NCBI GenBank assembly: GCA_028875055.1
Contig: JAPPGG010000056.1
Span: forward strand, 1 to 64,000
DNA: 64,000 bases
DNA from: Chloroflexota bacterium
Lineage (GTDB): Bacteria > Chloroflexota > Dehalococcoidia > Lucifugimonadales > UBA3495
Reading direction: 5' to 3'
Shown piece after piece: positions 52,605-61,920 of this stretch (positions within the stretch are counted from its first letter, which is position 1; each line of letters begins with the position of its first letter). The position numbers and the translations under genes are program-made. The notes under the pieces are model-generated. The model had not been told where the DNA came from, did not search any database, and saw nothing but the letters and a program-made list of their open reading frames with translations.

Positions 52605-53272
52605 GGTACTCCTCCTCAGTTGGCGGTGAAATAGTGTTGAGTGCTAAGATGTACCAAATTGTACTGAGTGTTCCGGCAAAAGTCAATACATTGCTATTTT
52701 AATTTTTAAACTTTTTTTAGAAATATCTGGAACTGAAAATAGCTACGAAAATTGGGGTTTCAGGAGGTGTTGGGGCTGATCCAGGGCCGAAAAAGGCCTT
52801 AAATCGGCTCTCAGCGCGCCGGCGATTTTGGCGAAGGTGGGCCAGAATTCGGAGACCAGAACAGAGGACAGGGTTACACGGGTCCGCACGGCTGAGTTTC
52901 CTGGCTGATTGAGGGGTACCTCGGTGGCCACTTCCGGTACACGGGAGAGCAGCAGTCCTGAAGCGGACGTCAGTGGTACATCGTTAGTGCACTTGAACAC
53001 TCGGAGTGACGCCAGGAACGGCGAGGGGAGTGTCAGCGTGAGCCCCACGCTTTCTTGCGGAAGTAACTGTTCCCCAGAAACGCGCCAATGACGTCCGCAG
53101 GACGCGATGGCCGGGGAGGTTAGTTGGTCCCTTACTCTACTCTTAGTGGCGCGGCGCCCTTTCTCGGTCCGCGATAGAAGGGGTTTGACCGGCACCGTCC
53201 CCTTTGCTAGGCTGGCCGGGCGAATCTTCGGATGAAAGCAACGAAATCGGCTAACGCAGGAAGCGAGGTCAA
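52605..53272. other. 668-base region upstream of the HTH and threonine dehydratase genes
   Basis: AT-rich at 52620-52745 (including TTTTAATTTTTAAACTTTTTTT), then GC-rich to 53272. A minus-strand open frame from 53285 to 52743 has no recognised family. Its end shares TCGGCTCTCAG with a similar stretch at 55500. Confidence 0.4.
52658..52686 (-). promoter_or_regulatory. Promoter of the small HTH gene with overlapping palindrome
   Basis: On the minus strand TTGACT (52681-52686), 17 bases, TACAAT (52658-52663). The -10 is inside GTACCAAATTGTAC (52651-52664), a possible operator; GAGTG flanks it on both sides. Confidence 0.6.
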
Positions 53273-54247
53273 ATGGTCCAGCCACCTACCCTCAAGGATG
53301 TTTATGACGCCAGGAAAACCATCGCGCCGTGCCTGGCCAGGACACCATTACATTACTCAGCGGGACTGAGCCAGTTGTTTGAAGCTGACATATATCTGAA
53401 GCACGAGGAATACCATCCCCTGGGCGCGTTCAAGATCAGGGGAGGCATCAACCTTCTGGCGCACCTGTCTGAAGAAGAACGCAGCAGAGGCGTAATTGCT
53501 GCATCCACGGGTAATCATGGTCAATCAATAGCCAGCGCATGCAAAATGTTTGGAGCAAGGGCATTGATAGCTTTGCCGGCAAAGGACCCGAATCCTCTGA
53601 AGGTAGCCGCGATGGAGGCCCTGGGAGGAGAGCTGGTCTTTTACGGGGAAAATTTCGATGAAGCCAAGGCCCATGCGGAACGACTGGCTCGTGAAGAAGG
53701 CTACCGCTATGTTCACCCCACAGACGAACCCCTGCTGGTGGCGGGGGTAGGCACCCAGGCGTTGGAGATTATCGAGGACCTGCCCGACGTAGAGGTGATG
53801 TACCTGCCCCTGGGGGGCGGAAGCGGTGTGGCGGGAGCCTGCGTTGTAGCCAACGCAATCGACCCTGAAATAAAGGTAAGGGCGGTCCAGTCCGAGGGAG
53901 CGCCGGCCGGCTTTATGTCCTGGCAGCAGGGCCAACTGGTACAGGCTCCGATGGACACATTCGCAGAGGGCATCGCCACCATGAACGGGTACGAATTGCC
54001 CCAGCGGATCATTCGGCATATCCTGGACGATTTCGTCCTGGTGAGCGACGATGAGCTTCGATTTGCCATGGGGTTGTTGATTGAGAAGGCACACACCCTT
54101 TCGGAAGGAGCGGGAGCAGCGGCCACGGCAGGCGCCCTCAAACAGCGGGAGAGCCTGAAAGGGAGAAAAGTTTCAGTTACAGTCAGCGGAGCAAATACGA
54201 CGGCGGCCCAATTGGATGCTGCTCTGGAAGTGTACCGCCGATCTTGA
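53273..54247 (+). CDS. Threonine/serine dehydratase
   Basis: A 324-residue PLP enzyme of fold type II. PLP Lys lies in GAFKIRGG (about residue 53), with STGNHGQSIA and the glycine-rich loop LPLGGGSGVAGACVV. There is no C-terminal ACT regulatory domain, so it matches the catabolic TdcB type rather than IlvA. It deaminates L-threonine to 2-oxobutanoate or L-serine to pyruvate. GAGG before ATG 53273. Confidence 0.9.
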   Translation: MVQPPTLKDVYDARKTIAPCLARTPLHYSAGLSQLFEADIYLKHEEYHPLGAFKIRGGINLLAHLSEEERSRGVIAASTGNHGQSIASACKMFGARALIALPAKDPNPLKVAAMEALGGELVFYGENFDEAKAHAERLAREEGYRYVHPTDEPLLVAGVGTQALEIIEDLPDVEVMYLPLGGGSGVAGACVVANAIDPEIKVRAVQSEGAPAGFMSWQQGQLVQAPMDTFAEGIATMNGYELPQRIIRHILDDFVLVSDDELRFAMGLLIEKAHTLSEGAGAAATAGALKQRESLKGRKVSVTVSGANTTAAQLDAALEVYRRS

Positions 54248-54325
54248 AAAGTGTAACGCAATGCACATTCATTTACCTGGTCCTTGGCATATAGAATGTA
54301 CTAGATGGCTGTGCGGAACTTGCGC

Positions 54326-54352
54326 AAATGTAATAGATATTACGTTACATTT
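54326..54352. repeat. Inverted repeat over the 3' end of the HypE-like gene
   Basis: AAATGTAA and TTACATTT are 11 bases apart; a shorter GTAAT-ATTAC pair is nested within. AT-rich compared with its surroundings and spanning the minus-strand stop codon. Confidence 0.4.
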
Positions 54353-55353
54353 TGAGAAATGTACCGGGCCAGCTCATCCCTGGAGAATTCCGGCAACGGC
54401 ACCTCTCCCTCGTAACCGATCATAACCAGTCCCTCTTCAGGGGAGATTACCTGTCCAACTTCCCAGGCGTTGATGCTGGCCTCTTCCAGCGCCCTCAACA
54501 AGGTTGGTACCTGGGCTGAAGGCAAGGCAATTATCAGGCAGCCCGATGCCAGGAGGCCCAGGGGGTTCAGGTTAAATAGCCGGCAGATTTCCTCGCATTG
54601 GGGAAGTACGGGTATGCTGCTTTGCTCCACTGCCAATCCCATACCCGAAGCCCGGGCAATTTCTCTCAGTCCCGTGACCACACCCCCTTCGGTGGGATCA
54701 TGCATTGAGTGCACTTCAGCTACGGCGCAAGCTATTCGGGCTTCGGGCACCACGCTGATACCCGGGCGGTACAGGTACTCCCTGGCCGCCTCCAAAGAGG
54801 ACTGAGTCATTCCGCATTCCAGGAGACGGCTGCCGAACTCCCTGGCCAATACGGCTGTCCCTTCCACGGCTACTCCCTTGGTGATAACTATGCTGTCCCC
54901 TTCCTGGGCTCCACCGGTCCTTACCAGCTTGTCCTTTTCGACTTCGCCAAGCATGGAACCCATTACGAGGGGCCGGTCGATTCCGTATGTTACCTCGCTG
55001 TGACCGCCAATAAGTGCGATGTCCAAATCAGTACACGCTGCCAATACCTGGCCATACAGCGCTTCGGCCTCAGCCTCCGAGAAGGTCTCCGGCGCCAGCA
55101 GAGTGGCTAGGAACCACATTGGTACACCGCCGGTACACGCAATATCGTTGGCATTCACCTGAACCGCGTACCAGCCAATTTCATCGGTAGCAAAGGTAAT
55201 GGGATCGCTCTTGGCAATGAGCAGCCGGTCGCCCATATCTATGGCGGCCGCGTCCTCTCCGAGCTTGGGTCCGAGCACCAACCTGGGATCGTGTTTGCCT
55301 TCTGTTGCCAGGAGTCTTTCCAGTAGTTGAGGAGGAAACTTGCCCAGGTCCAT
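54340..55353 (-). CDS. HypE/AIR-synthase-related protein
   Basis: A 337-residue member of the PurM/HypE/SelD/ThiL superfamily. LGEDAAAIDMGDRLLIAKSD and VNANDIACTGGVPMWF match the N-terminal ATP-binding module; IGGHSEVT and DPTEGGVV follow. The C-terminal cysteine of HypE is absent, and the SelD N-terminal Cys/Sec motif is absent too. Stand-alone HypE-like proteins of unknown reaction are common. It is divergent from tsaC. Confidence 0.85.
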   Translation of the reverse strand: MDLGKFPPQLLERLLATEGKHDPRLVLGPKLGEDAAAIDMGDRLLIAKSDPITFATDEIGWYAVQVNANDIACTGGVPMWFLATLLAPETFSEAEAEALYGQVLAACTDLDIALIGGHSEVTYGIDRPLVMGSMLGEVEKDKLVRTGGAQEGDSIVITKGVAVEGTAVLAREFGSRLLECGMTQSSLEAAREYLYRPGISVVPEARIACAVAEVHSMHDPTEGGVVTGLREIARASGMGLAVEQSSIPVLPQCEEICRLFNLNPLGLLASGCLIIALPSAQVPTLLRALEEASINAWEVGQVISPEEGLVMIGYEGEVPLPEFSRDELARYISQNVT

Positions 55354-55744
55354 CAGCTGTCACCGCGCCCTTCCAGTCTGTCCGACAGTTTAGCAGAGGC
55401 AACCGCTGTTGACGGCGTTGAACCGACTGGGTATATCCGGGCCGAAATAAGGGGCATTTTTAGGCATCAGGGACTCGGAATACCTTGAAAGGGCTCATTT
55501 CGGCTCTCAGTGCACGGAGAGATTCGTGGCCGTAATGATGCGGTGGTCCAAGACCGATGCTGATACCACTCCGACCAACCCAGGGGAACCGCCTTTCAAA
55601 GGACTTCTTGCAAAGGGAAGCCCCTGCATCCAAGTCCATGACCGCCAGCCCGGCGCCGGGGGCCAATCCATGGGGCCCTGCCCGAAGTTTTGAGCCCGCC
55701 AATAAGCCCGGGTTGACATAATTCTGTGCCGACCGCCCTGGTAA
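55354..55744. other. Region between HypE-like and tsaC genes
   Basis: 391 bases. No gene is supported. It contains TCGGCTCTCAG (55500-55510) matching 52804-52814 and a GGGCCGAAA that precedes both copies. Confidence 0.4.
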
Positions 55745-55817
55745 ATGCAGAGTGGGAATTGCGATGCCTTAGACCTGCCCATTCCATGCGACTTTCTCGA
55801 CCCGTCCGATTTAATCG

Positions 55818-55826
55818 TGCTAAACT
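55818..55826 (+). promoter_or_regulatory. Extended -10 upstream of tsaC
   Basis: TGCTAAACT, nearly identical to the element before the cysteine desulfurase gene. It would start a transcript near 55833. Confidence 0.35.
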
Positions 55827-55861
55827 CTGTCTCACTATCCAACTACGGCAATCTGAACGAA

Positions 55862-56569
55862 TTGACTGCGATCACATCCACCGAGCGATTTGCCACGGCA
55901 GTTACCCCTCCTCCCGGTCACCAGCTTCGGGAGTTAAACGCGGGAGTACTGCGGTTGCTGGAAGGCGGTGTAATTGCAGTCCCTACCGATACTCTGTTTG
56001 GTCTGGCCGCGGACGTACTGAACGAGAAAGCGCTGTCCAGGGTGTTTGATATAAAGGGACGGCCCGCCGATCTGGCCCTGCCCGTCCTGGTCGGAGACTG
56101 GGAACAAGTGGGCATGGTAGCCGAGGTCGAGAGCGATGCCACTGAATACCTGGCGGCTGAATTCTGGCCTGGATCGCTCACGCTAGTCCTGCCCAGGCGC
56201 GCGGGCCTCTCCCCGGTAGTAACGGGAGGCCGCGATACCGTGGCAGTCAGGATGCCCAACCATTGGGTCCCACTGAACATGGCCGCCAACCTGGGCAGTC
56301 CCATCAGCGGCACCAGCGCCAATCGCAGCGGCGGACCGGACCTGAAGAGTCTGGAGGAACTGAGAACCAGCCTGGGCGACAGGGTGGACGCGATTATTGA
56401 GGTGGGGCCGCCTCCTGCTGGAGTGCAGTCAACCATAGTCGATATGACGAAGGGCTCGCCAATGCTGATCCGGGAAGGGGCTACCAGCTTCGACGAAGTG
56501 CTGAAAGCGTGGGAGCGCGTCAAAGATGCACGGATTGCAGATGACATCCAAGGAGGGCGGCATGGCTGA
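55862..56569 (+). CDS. tsaC: L-threonylcarbamoyladenylate synthase (TsaC/YrdC)
   Basis: A YrdC-fold enzyme that makes threonylcarbamoyl-AMP for t6A37 of tRNAs. PTDTLFGLAADV, KGRPADLALPVLV and SGTSANRSGG are the family motifs. The Sua5 C-terminal domain is absent. The start is uncertain: the frame is open from ATG 55745, but a predicted promoter lies at 55818 and homology begins near 55915, so TTG 55862 (235 residues) is proposed. It ends inside the next gene. Confidence 0.85.
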   Translation: MTAITSTERFATAVTPPPGHQLRELNAGVLRLLEGGVIAVPTDTLFGLAADVLNEKALSRVFDIKGRPADLALPVLVGDWEQVGMVAEVESDATEYLAAEFWPGSLTLVLPRRAGLSPVVTGGRDTVAVRMPNHWVPLNMAANLGSPISGTSANRSGGPDLKSLEELRTSLGDRVDAIIEVGPPPAGVQSTIVDMTKGSPMLIREGATSFDEVLKAWERVKDARIADDIQGGRHG

Positions 56570-57596
56570 ACCCCAGGCATTGACGCCCTACCGTGAGGCG
56601 CTTGAAAAGGAGTTGAGGAACTGCTTCTCAGAGCGTCAGGGTTTCCTCTACAACGTTCTGCGGTACCACATGGGGTGGGTTGATCAGCAGGGCCAGCCCG
56701 AGAGTGGATCAACCAGGCACAGTTTTCACTCGCTCTTGGCTCCAGCCGTTTGCGAAGCTGTTTCCGGCCAGTATGAAGCTGCCTTGCCGGTGGCGGCCGC
56801 CGTGGAACTGCTTTACAATTTTTCGCTGGTTCATGGTGACGTTCAGGCCGGCAGGCTGGAAGCAGGGGACCGCCCGAGTGTCTGGTGGGTCTGGGGTCCG
56901 GCCCAGGCGATCAATGCCGGGGACGGGCTGCACGCGCTGGCCAGGGTGGCGATTATGCGCCTTGCCGACATGGGCCTTCCCCCCGACCGGGTGCTGCGGG
57001 CCTCTGAAATGCTCGACCGGTCATGCCTGGCGATGTGCGAAGGCCAATACGCTGACCTGGGATTCCAGGACCGCATGCTGGTCACCATGGGCGAGTACGA
57101 TGATATGATAGCCCGGAAAAGCGGGGCGCTGACCGGGTGCTCGGCTGCCGGTGGAGCTTTGGCGGCTGGACTGAACGAGGCTGATCAGGAGGCCCTTCAG
57201 AGCACTGGCGTCAAGTTGGGAATGGCCTGGCAAATTACCCAGGACGTAGCTGATTTCTGGGGCCAGGAAGGAAATGCAGTGACGGCCAGCAATGTCCTGA
57301 ACAAGAAGAAGAGCCTGCCCCTGATTTATGCACTGGAAGAGTGCGGCACTTCGGGCAAGCGGGAAATAGGCGCGGCATACATGAAACGAGTGCTGGAACC
57401 TGCCGACCTGGCGCGGGTTGTCGAAATAATGGATGGGACCGGAGCCAGAGAGTATTCGGAAGAGCGGGCCCGTCGGCTTTCGGAAGAAGCGATGGAAACA
57501 CTGGAGCCTCGAGTCAGGCGCGCCGAATGCCTTCCCACCTTGCGTACGCTGGCCGAAATGGCCCTTGAGTCCGGGACGCAACAGGTGACACGGTAA
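56562..57596 (+). CDS. Polyprenyl synthetase family protein with eroded Asp motifs
   Basis: A 344-residue isoprenyl diphosphate synthase fold. The first Asp-rich motif, usually HDDIQDxD, reads HGDVQAGR (residues 91-98), leaving one Asp; the second, usually QDDxxDxxG, reads TQDVADFWG. Conserved surrounding residues (RPSVWWVWGPAQAINAGDGL) show clear homology. Magnesium binding and condensation may be impaired. Start ATG 56562 follows AAGGAGGG and overlaps tsaC by eight bases. Alternatives: a heteromeric subunit or a different reaction. Confidence 0.85.
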   Translation: MAEPQALTPYREALEKELRNCFSERQGFLYNVLRYHMGWVDQQGQPESGSTRHSFHSLLAPAVCEAVSGQYEAALPVAAAVELLYNFSLVHGDVQAGRLEAGDRPSVWWVWGPAQAINAGDGLHALARVAIMRLADMGLPPDRVLRASEMLDRSCLAMCEGQYADLGFQDRMLVTMGEYDDMIARKSGALTGCSAAGGALAAGLNEADQEALQSTGVKLGMAWQITQDVADFWGQEGNAVTASNVLNKKKSLPLIYALEECGTSGKREIGAAYMKRVLEPADLARVVEIMDGTGAREYSEERARRLSEEAMETLEPRVRRAECLPTLRTLAEMALESGTQQVTR

Positions 57597-57624
57597 AGAG
57601 TCCACGCAGGAGCTTTCGCAGAGC

Positions 57625-58821
57625 ATGGCAAAGCGCACCCTTTCGAGCCTGGACGTAGCAGGCAAGCGGGTATTGGTCCGGGTTGACTTCAATATCCCCA
57701 TAGAGCAGGGAGTAGAAGTGATAGCTTCCTACGACCAGCGGTTGCGGGCTACCCTGCCCACGATCCACTACCTCCTGGAGCGGGACTGTCGCATAATTCT
57801 TTGCTCTCACCTTGGAAGGCCAGGCGGCCAGGTAGTGGAGGCCTTGCGAATGGCGCCGGTGGGCGACAGGCTGGCGGAACTGCTGGGACATCCGGTGCAA
57901 AGCCTGGGGGACTGCGTCGGCCCGGAAGTTGAGGCGGAGATTAACTCCATGGCGCCTGGCCACATCGTGCTGCTGGAGAACCTGCGATTTCACGCCGGTG
58001 AAGAGAAGAATGACCCCGGGTTTGTAGCAGCGCTGGCCTCCCTTGCGGACTGCTTTGTGATGGACGCTTTCGCGGTGACCCACCGGGCCCATGCATCAAC
58101 CGCGGGAATCACCAGCCTGCTTCCCTCGGCCATGGGACTGCTGGTACAACGGGAAGTGGAGCAAATGGGCCGGGCCCTCGAGTCCCCGGGCAGCCCCCTG
58201 GCCGCCCTGATGGGAGGCGCCAAGGTAAGCGACAAGATCCTGGTGCTGGAAAACATCCTGGACAAGCTGGACCACCTGTTCATCGGCGGGGGCATGGCCG
58301 TGACCTTTTTGAATGCCCAGGGTTACCGTACGGGCGCGTCATCCATCGAGGCTGACCGGCTGGACTTTGCCCGGGATGTGATCGGTCGGGCGTCCGCCAG
58401 AAACATCGGCGTTCACCTGCCCACTGACCTGGTGGTGGCCAGCAGCTTTGAAGCCGATCCTCCGGAAACGCGTACAGTGCCTTCGGACCAGGTGCCCGAG
58501 GGGTGGTACATAATGGATGTGGGGGAGGCCACGGCAGCCAGGTACGCTTTGGCCCTGAAGGACTGCCGCACCATTATCTGGAACGGCCCCATGGGGGTTT
58601 TCGAAATGCCCCGTTTCAGCGCCGGAACCCGGGTTGTTGCCAACGCCATCGCCGGACTGCCGGACGTAACGACAGTGGTCGGGGGAGGGTCCACGGCCGA
58701 GGCGGTAGAAGAACTGGGCCTGATGGACAGTATGACCCATGTTTCCACCGGCGGAGGCGCGTCCCTGGAATTCCTTGAAGGCCGGGAGCTACCCGGAATT
58801 GCAGCTCTTCCTGATGCTTGA
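57625..58821 (+). CDS. pgk: Phosphoglycerate kinase
   Basis: A 398-residue monomeric PGK: RVDFNIPIEQG at the N-terminus, SHLGRPGG, GGAKVSDKI and GGGSTAEAVE near the end. It makes ATP from 1,3-bisphosphoglycerate. It is 28 bases after the prenyltransferase-like gene and starts a run of glycolytic genes: pgk-apgM-tpiA. Confidence 0.96.
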   Translation: MAKRTLSSLDVAGKRVLVRVDFNIPIEQGVEVIASYDQRLRATLPTIHYLLERDCRIILCSHLGRPGGQVVEALRMAPVGDRLAELLGHPVQSLGDCVGPEVEAEINSMAPGHIVLLENLRFHAGEEKNDPGFVAALASLADCFVMDAFAVTHRAHASTAGITSLLPSAMGLLVQREVEQMGRALESPGSPLAALMGGAKVSDKILVLENILDKLDHLFIGGGMAVTFLNAQGYRTGASSIEADRLDFARDVIGRASARNIGVHLPTDLVVASSFEADPPETRTVPSDQVPEGWYIMDVGEATAARYALALKDCRTIIWNGPMGVFEMPRFSAGTRVVANAIAGLPDVTTVVGGGSTAEAVEELGLMDSMTHVSTGGGASLEFLEGRELPGIAALPDA

Positions 58822-58881
58822 AGGTTCGGAAGAGTTTTCCATTGGACAGGATAAATTCCAAACGGATTAAGTGAGTAAGAA

Positions 58882-60087
58882 ATGATTGACCTGGAACAGC
58901 TTCACGATTGTTACGTCTCCACATCATCCAAGATTGTGCTCCTCGTAGTTGACGGATTGGGCGGTCTGCCGCATCCGGATACCGGGAAGTCGGAACTGGA
59001 GACGGCCAGCATTCCCAACCTGGACGCCATGGCCAGGGAAAGCGCCTGCGGCATGACCACTCCAGTACTGCCGGGCGTCGCTCCCGGCAGTGGGCCGGGG
59101 CATCTGGCGTTGTTTGGTTACGACCCGCTGAAGTACGTAATCGGCAGGGGCGCCCTGGAAGCGCTGGGGATAGAGGTGGAGTTGCGTCCCGGTGATTTGG
59201 CCGCGCGAGGAAATTTCTGTACCGTCGATGGCAACGCAAATCTGGTTGACCGTCGGGCAGGACGCATACCAACCGAGTTCAGCGCGCCACTTTGCGAACG
59301 ACTCGATACCATCGAGTTGCCGGGGGTTCAGGTCGACGTTTTCCCGGTGCAGGACTACCGGTTTGTGCTGCGCCTGAGAGGAGAAGGGCTGTCGGAAGCT
59401 ATTACCGAGACCGACCCGCAGATAACCGGTGTACCGGCCATGCCGGTAAAGGCCCTGGACCCTTCGGGGGAGAAAACGGCGACCCTGGTGAATGAGTTTG
59501 TATCCCAGGCAGCGGGCCTGCTGGGCGGAGAGGAGCGGGGGAATATGGTATTGCTCAGGGGCTGGGCCCAGTTGCCTTCGCTGCCGCCCATGGGCGATGT
59601 GTACCGGCTCAATCCCGCGGGCATTGCGGCTTACCCAATGTATCGGGGCCTGGCCACGGTCGCCAACATGCGGATAATTCCGACGGGCCGGACCTTCAGC
59701 GACGAGGTGGACACCCTCCACCAGGAATTCGACAACCACGACTTCTTTTTCATCCACTACAAGCCAGCCGATGCGGCAGGGGAAGACGGGGACTTTGACG
59801 CCAAGGTGAAAACCCTGGAGGACCTGGACCCGCTGATACCCAGGATTCGCGAACTTAACCCGGATGTGTTCATGGTTGCCGGAGACCACTCGACACCGGC
59901 CATCATGGCAGCCCACAGCTGGCATCCCGTGCCCTTTATGCTTCACTCTCAGCTGACCAGGGGTGAGGGTGTACCGGGATTCAACGAGCGGGCCTGTAAT
60001 TTGGGTTCCATCGGCAGCATTCCTGCCACCAATATAATGCTGCTGGCCTTGTCCCACTCGGGGAAGTTGACCAAGTACGGCCCCTGA
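58882..60087 (+). CDS. apgM: 2,3-bisphosphoglycerate-independent phosphoglycerate mutase (archaeal type)
   Basis: A 401-residue enzyme of the alkaline-phosphatase superfamily. LVVDGLGGLP with DTGKSELETA, then PGSGPGHLALFGYDP including the catalytic-Ser region, and VAGDHSTPAIMAAHSWHPVP (metal ligands). It interconverts 3- and 2-phosphoglycerate. This is the ApgM rather than the GpmI form. It is 60 bases after pgk. Confidence 0.95.
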   Translation: MIDLEQLHDCYVSTSSKIVLLVVDGLGGLPHPDTGKSELETASIPNLDAMARESACGMTTPVLPGVAPGSGPGHLALFGYDPLKYVIGRGALEALGIEVELRPGDLAARGNFCTVDGNANLVDRRAGRIPTEFSAPLCERLDTIELPGVQVDVFPVQDYRFVLRLRGEGLSEAITETDPQITGVPAMPVKALDPSGEKTATLVNEFVSQAAGLLGGEERGNMVLLRGWAQLPSLPPMGDVYRLNPAGIAAYPMYRGLATVANMRIIPTGRTFSDEVDTLHQEFDNHDFFFIHYKPADAAGEDGDFDAKVKTLEDLDPLIPRIRELNPDVFMVAGDHSTPAIMAAHSWHPVPFMLHSQLTRGEGVPGFNERACNLGSIGSIPATNIMLLALSHSGKLTKYGP

Positions 60088-60123
60088 CCCTTCAATCGCA
60101 ATGGCAACAGGAGTTTCTGAAGC

Positions 60124-60897
60124 ATGCCAGCCACCGTAGTCGCCGGAAACTGGAAAATGAACACGACCCTGGACGAAGCCAGGGCTTTGGCGAAGGGTGT
60201 TCGGGACCTGGCTGCGAACGCGGCCGGTGTGGAAGTAATTCTTTGCCCGCCGGCTATTTCGTTGGCGGCAGTGCGGGATATGGTTTCCGGCTCGGCTGTG
60301 AAGGTGGGCGCTCAGAACATACACCACGAAGACTCTGGGGCATACACCGGGGAAATATCTCCGGTGATGCTGGCGGGTGTCTGCCAGTATGTCATTCTCG
60401 GCCATTCGGAACGCCGCCAGCTATTTGGCGAAACCGACCAGCAGGTCAACCTGAAGGTGAAGGCGGCTATCAGCCACGGCCTGAAGCCCATAGTTTGTGT
60501 TGGTGAAACCCTGGAGCAGAGAGAGTCGGGGCAGGCAGCTCACGTAATCTCGGGCCAGGTTGGAGCGGCCCTGGATGGGGTTGCACCGGTTGACATAAAC
60601 GGGCTGATTGTGGCTTATGAGCCGGTGTGGGCCATAGGCACGGGTCAGGCGGCTACACCGGAAGGCGCCTCAGAGATCATGGGCGGAGCAATCTCCGAGA
60701 CCCTGCATTCCCTCTACGGCAGTTCCTCTGCCGCTGTGCCGCTTCTCTATGGCGGCAGCGTAAATGCCGGAAACATCGTGGACTTCGCGGGACAGTCGTG
60801 CATTCACGGCGCGCTGGTGGGTGGCGCCAGCCTCCAGGCGGACTCATTCATGGAAATTGTTCGCCTGGCCGGGGAGACCAAGGGCGCCGGCAGCTAA
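60124..60897 (+). CDS. tpiA: Triosephosphate isomerase
   Basis: A 257-residue TIM barrel: [12 protein letters not shown], the catalytic His in ILGHSERR, the catalytic Glu in [11 protein letters not shown], and phosphate loop YGGSVNAGN. Spaced 36 bases after apgM. It completes the clustered triose-phosphate section. Confidence 0.96.
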   Translation: MPATVVAGNWKMNTTLDEARALAKGVRDLAANAAGVEVILCPPAISLAAVRDMVSGSAVKVGAQNIHHEDSGAYTGEISPVMLAGVCQYVILGHSERRQLFGETDQQVNLKVKAAISHGLKPIVCVGETLEQRESGQAAHVISGQVGAALDGVAPVDINGLIVAYEPVWAIGTGQAATPEGASEIMGGAISETLHSLYGSSSAAVPLLYGGSVNAGNIVDFAGQSCIHGALVGGASLQADSFMEIVRLAGETKGAGS

Positions 60898-60923
60898 GGA
60901 GAGACTCCCAGCCTCACAGAGCG

Positions 60924-61850
60924 ATGTCCGTCAAAGTTCCTGAGGTAATTTTTGTAGTAGGCCCTACCGCTGCGGGAAAGACCAGGCTGGCCATCGAGCT
61001 GGCTCAGAGGTTGAGCGGCGAGATTGTCAATGCCGACAGCCGGCAGGTCTATCGGCACATGGATATCGGCACCGCCAAGCCAACGCCCGCCGAACGCAGC
61101 GAGGCACGGCACCACCTCCTGGACCTGCTCCCCCCGGACCAGAATTTCAGCCTGGGTACCTTCCTCAGCCTTGCCAGGTCTTCCATCGATGAGATAAACG
61201 GGCGCGGTTCTCCAGCTATAGTTGCGGGAGGTACCGGACAGTATGTCTGGGCCCTCTACGAGGGCTGGAATGTGCCGGAAGTTCCCCCCGATGAAGATTT
61301 TCGCCGCCAACTGGAGGCTGAAGCGGCGGAGTCGGGCGGTGAGGCGCTATTCCGACAACTGGGTTCCCTTGACCCGGAACGGGCCAGCAATCTGGATCCC
61401 CGAAACGTCAGAAGAATAATCCGCGCGCTGGAAATCCACCACGTAACCGGAGAAAAGCCTTCGGCCCTTCAGCAATCGGGGGACAAGGGCAGGCAGGGAC
61501 CCGTGATCGGGCTGACCCTGGACCGCAACCGTCTCTATGAACGCATTGACGCTCGGTTGGACCGGATGATGGCCGACGGGTTCCTGGATGAAGCCCGGAG
61601 CCTGCAAGACATGGGCTACAAGCTGGGCGAGGGGCCGCTGGCCTGCCCGGGATACCGGGAACTCGGCCAGTTCCTGGGAGAGGAAACATCCCTGGAAGAG
61701 GCGGTGCAAAGGGCCAAGTTCCAGACCCACCGCCTGGCCCGCCGTCAGTACACGTGGTTCAAGCCGGGCGATGCCCGAATCAACTGGCTAACGGGAGAAG
61801 ATTCGGCGCTTGCGGAAGCTGCCGCAAAGGTGATTGCCAGGGTTGGGTAG
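60924..61850 (+). CDS. miaA: tRNA dimethylallyltransferase MiaA
   Basis: A 308-residue enzyme. P-loop GPTAAGKT, substrate segment NADSRQVYRHMDIGTAKP and VGGTGQYVWAL match MiaA, which adds dimethylallyl to A37 of tRNAs reading UNN codons. ATG 60924 is chosen because homology begins there; the frame extends upstream into tpiA. The end reaches the QYTWF segment usual for the family. Sits 26 bases after tpiA. Confidence 0.94.
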   Translation: MSVKVPEVIFVVGPTAAGKTRLAIELAQRLSGEIVNADSRQVYRHMDIGTAKPTPAERSEARHHLLDLLPPDQNFSLGTFLSLARSSIDEINGRGSPAIVAGGTGQYVWALYEGWNVPEVPPDEDFRRQLEAEAAESGGEALFRQLGSLDPERASNLDPRNVRRIIRALEIHHVTGEKPSALQQSGDKGRQGPVIGLTLDRNRLYERIDARLDRMMADGFLDEARSLQDMGYKLGEGPLACPGYRELGQFLGEETSLEEAVQRAKFQTHRLARRQYTWFKPGDARINWLTGEDSALAEAAAKVIARVG

Positions 61851-61884
61851 CCTTCCTTTCTGCCATTTCGCCAGCTACAGCCTG

Positions 61885-61893
61885 TGGTAAAAT
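61885..61893 (+). promoter_or_regulatory. Extended -10 upstream of dapF
   Basis: TGGTAAAAT ends 27 bases before the dapF ATG, with AGAGGG as ribosome site. Confidence 0.4.
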
Positions 61894-61920
61894 ACCCGCA
61901 ACCTGCGGCAAGAGGGTCTG

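Noticed and set aside
52743-53285. 180-residue minus-strand open frame
   Set aside because: No ribosome site, no family resemblance, and it overlaps the start of threonine dehydratase; possibly a decayed element only.
54340-55353. Reading the HypE-like gene as selD because selC is present
   Set aside because: It lacks the N-terminal Cys/Sec-containing motif of SelD, and its VNANDIACTGGVP block is typical of HypE/AIR-synthase-like proteins.
58924-60405. 493-residue minus-strand open frame
   Set aside because: It is the antisense of apgM and the start of tpiA, whose motifs are unambiguous.
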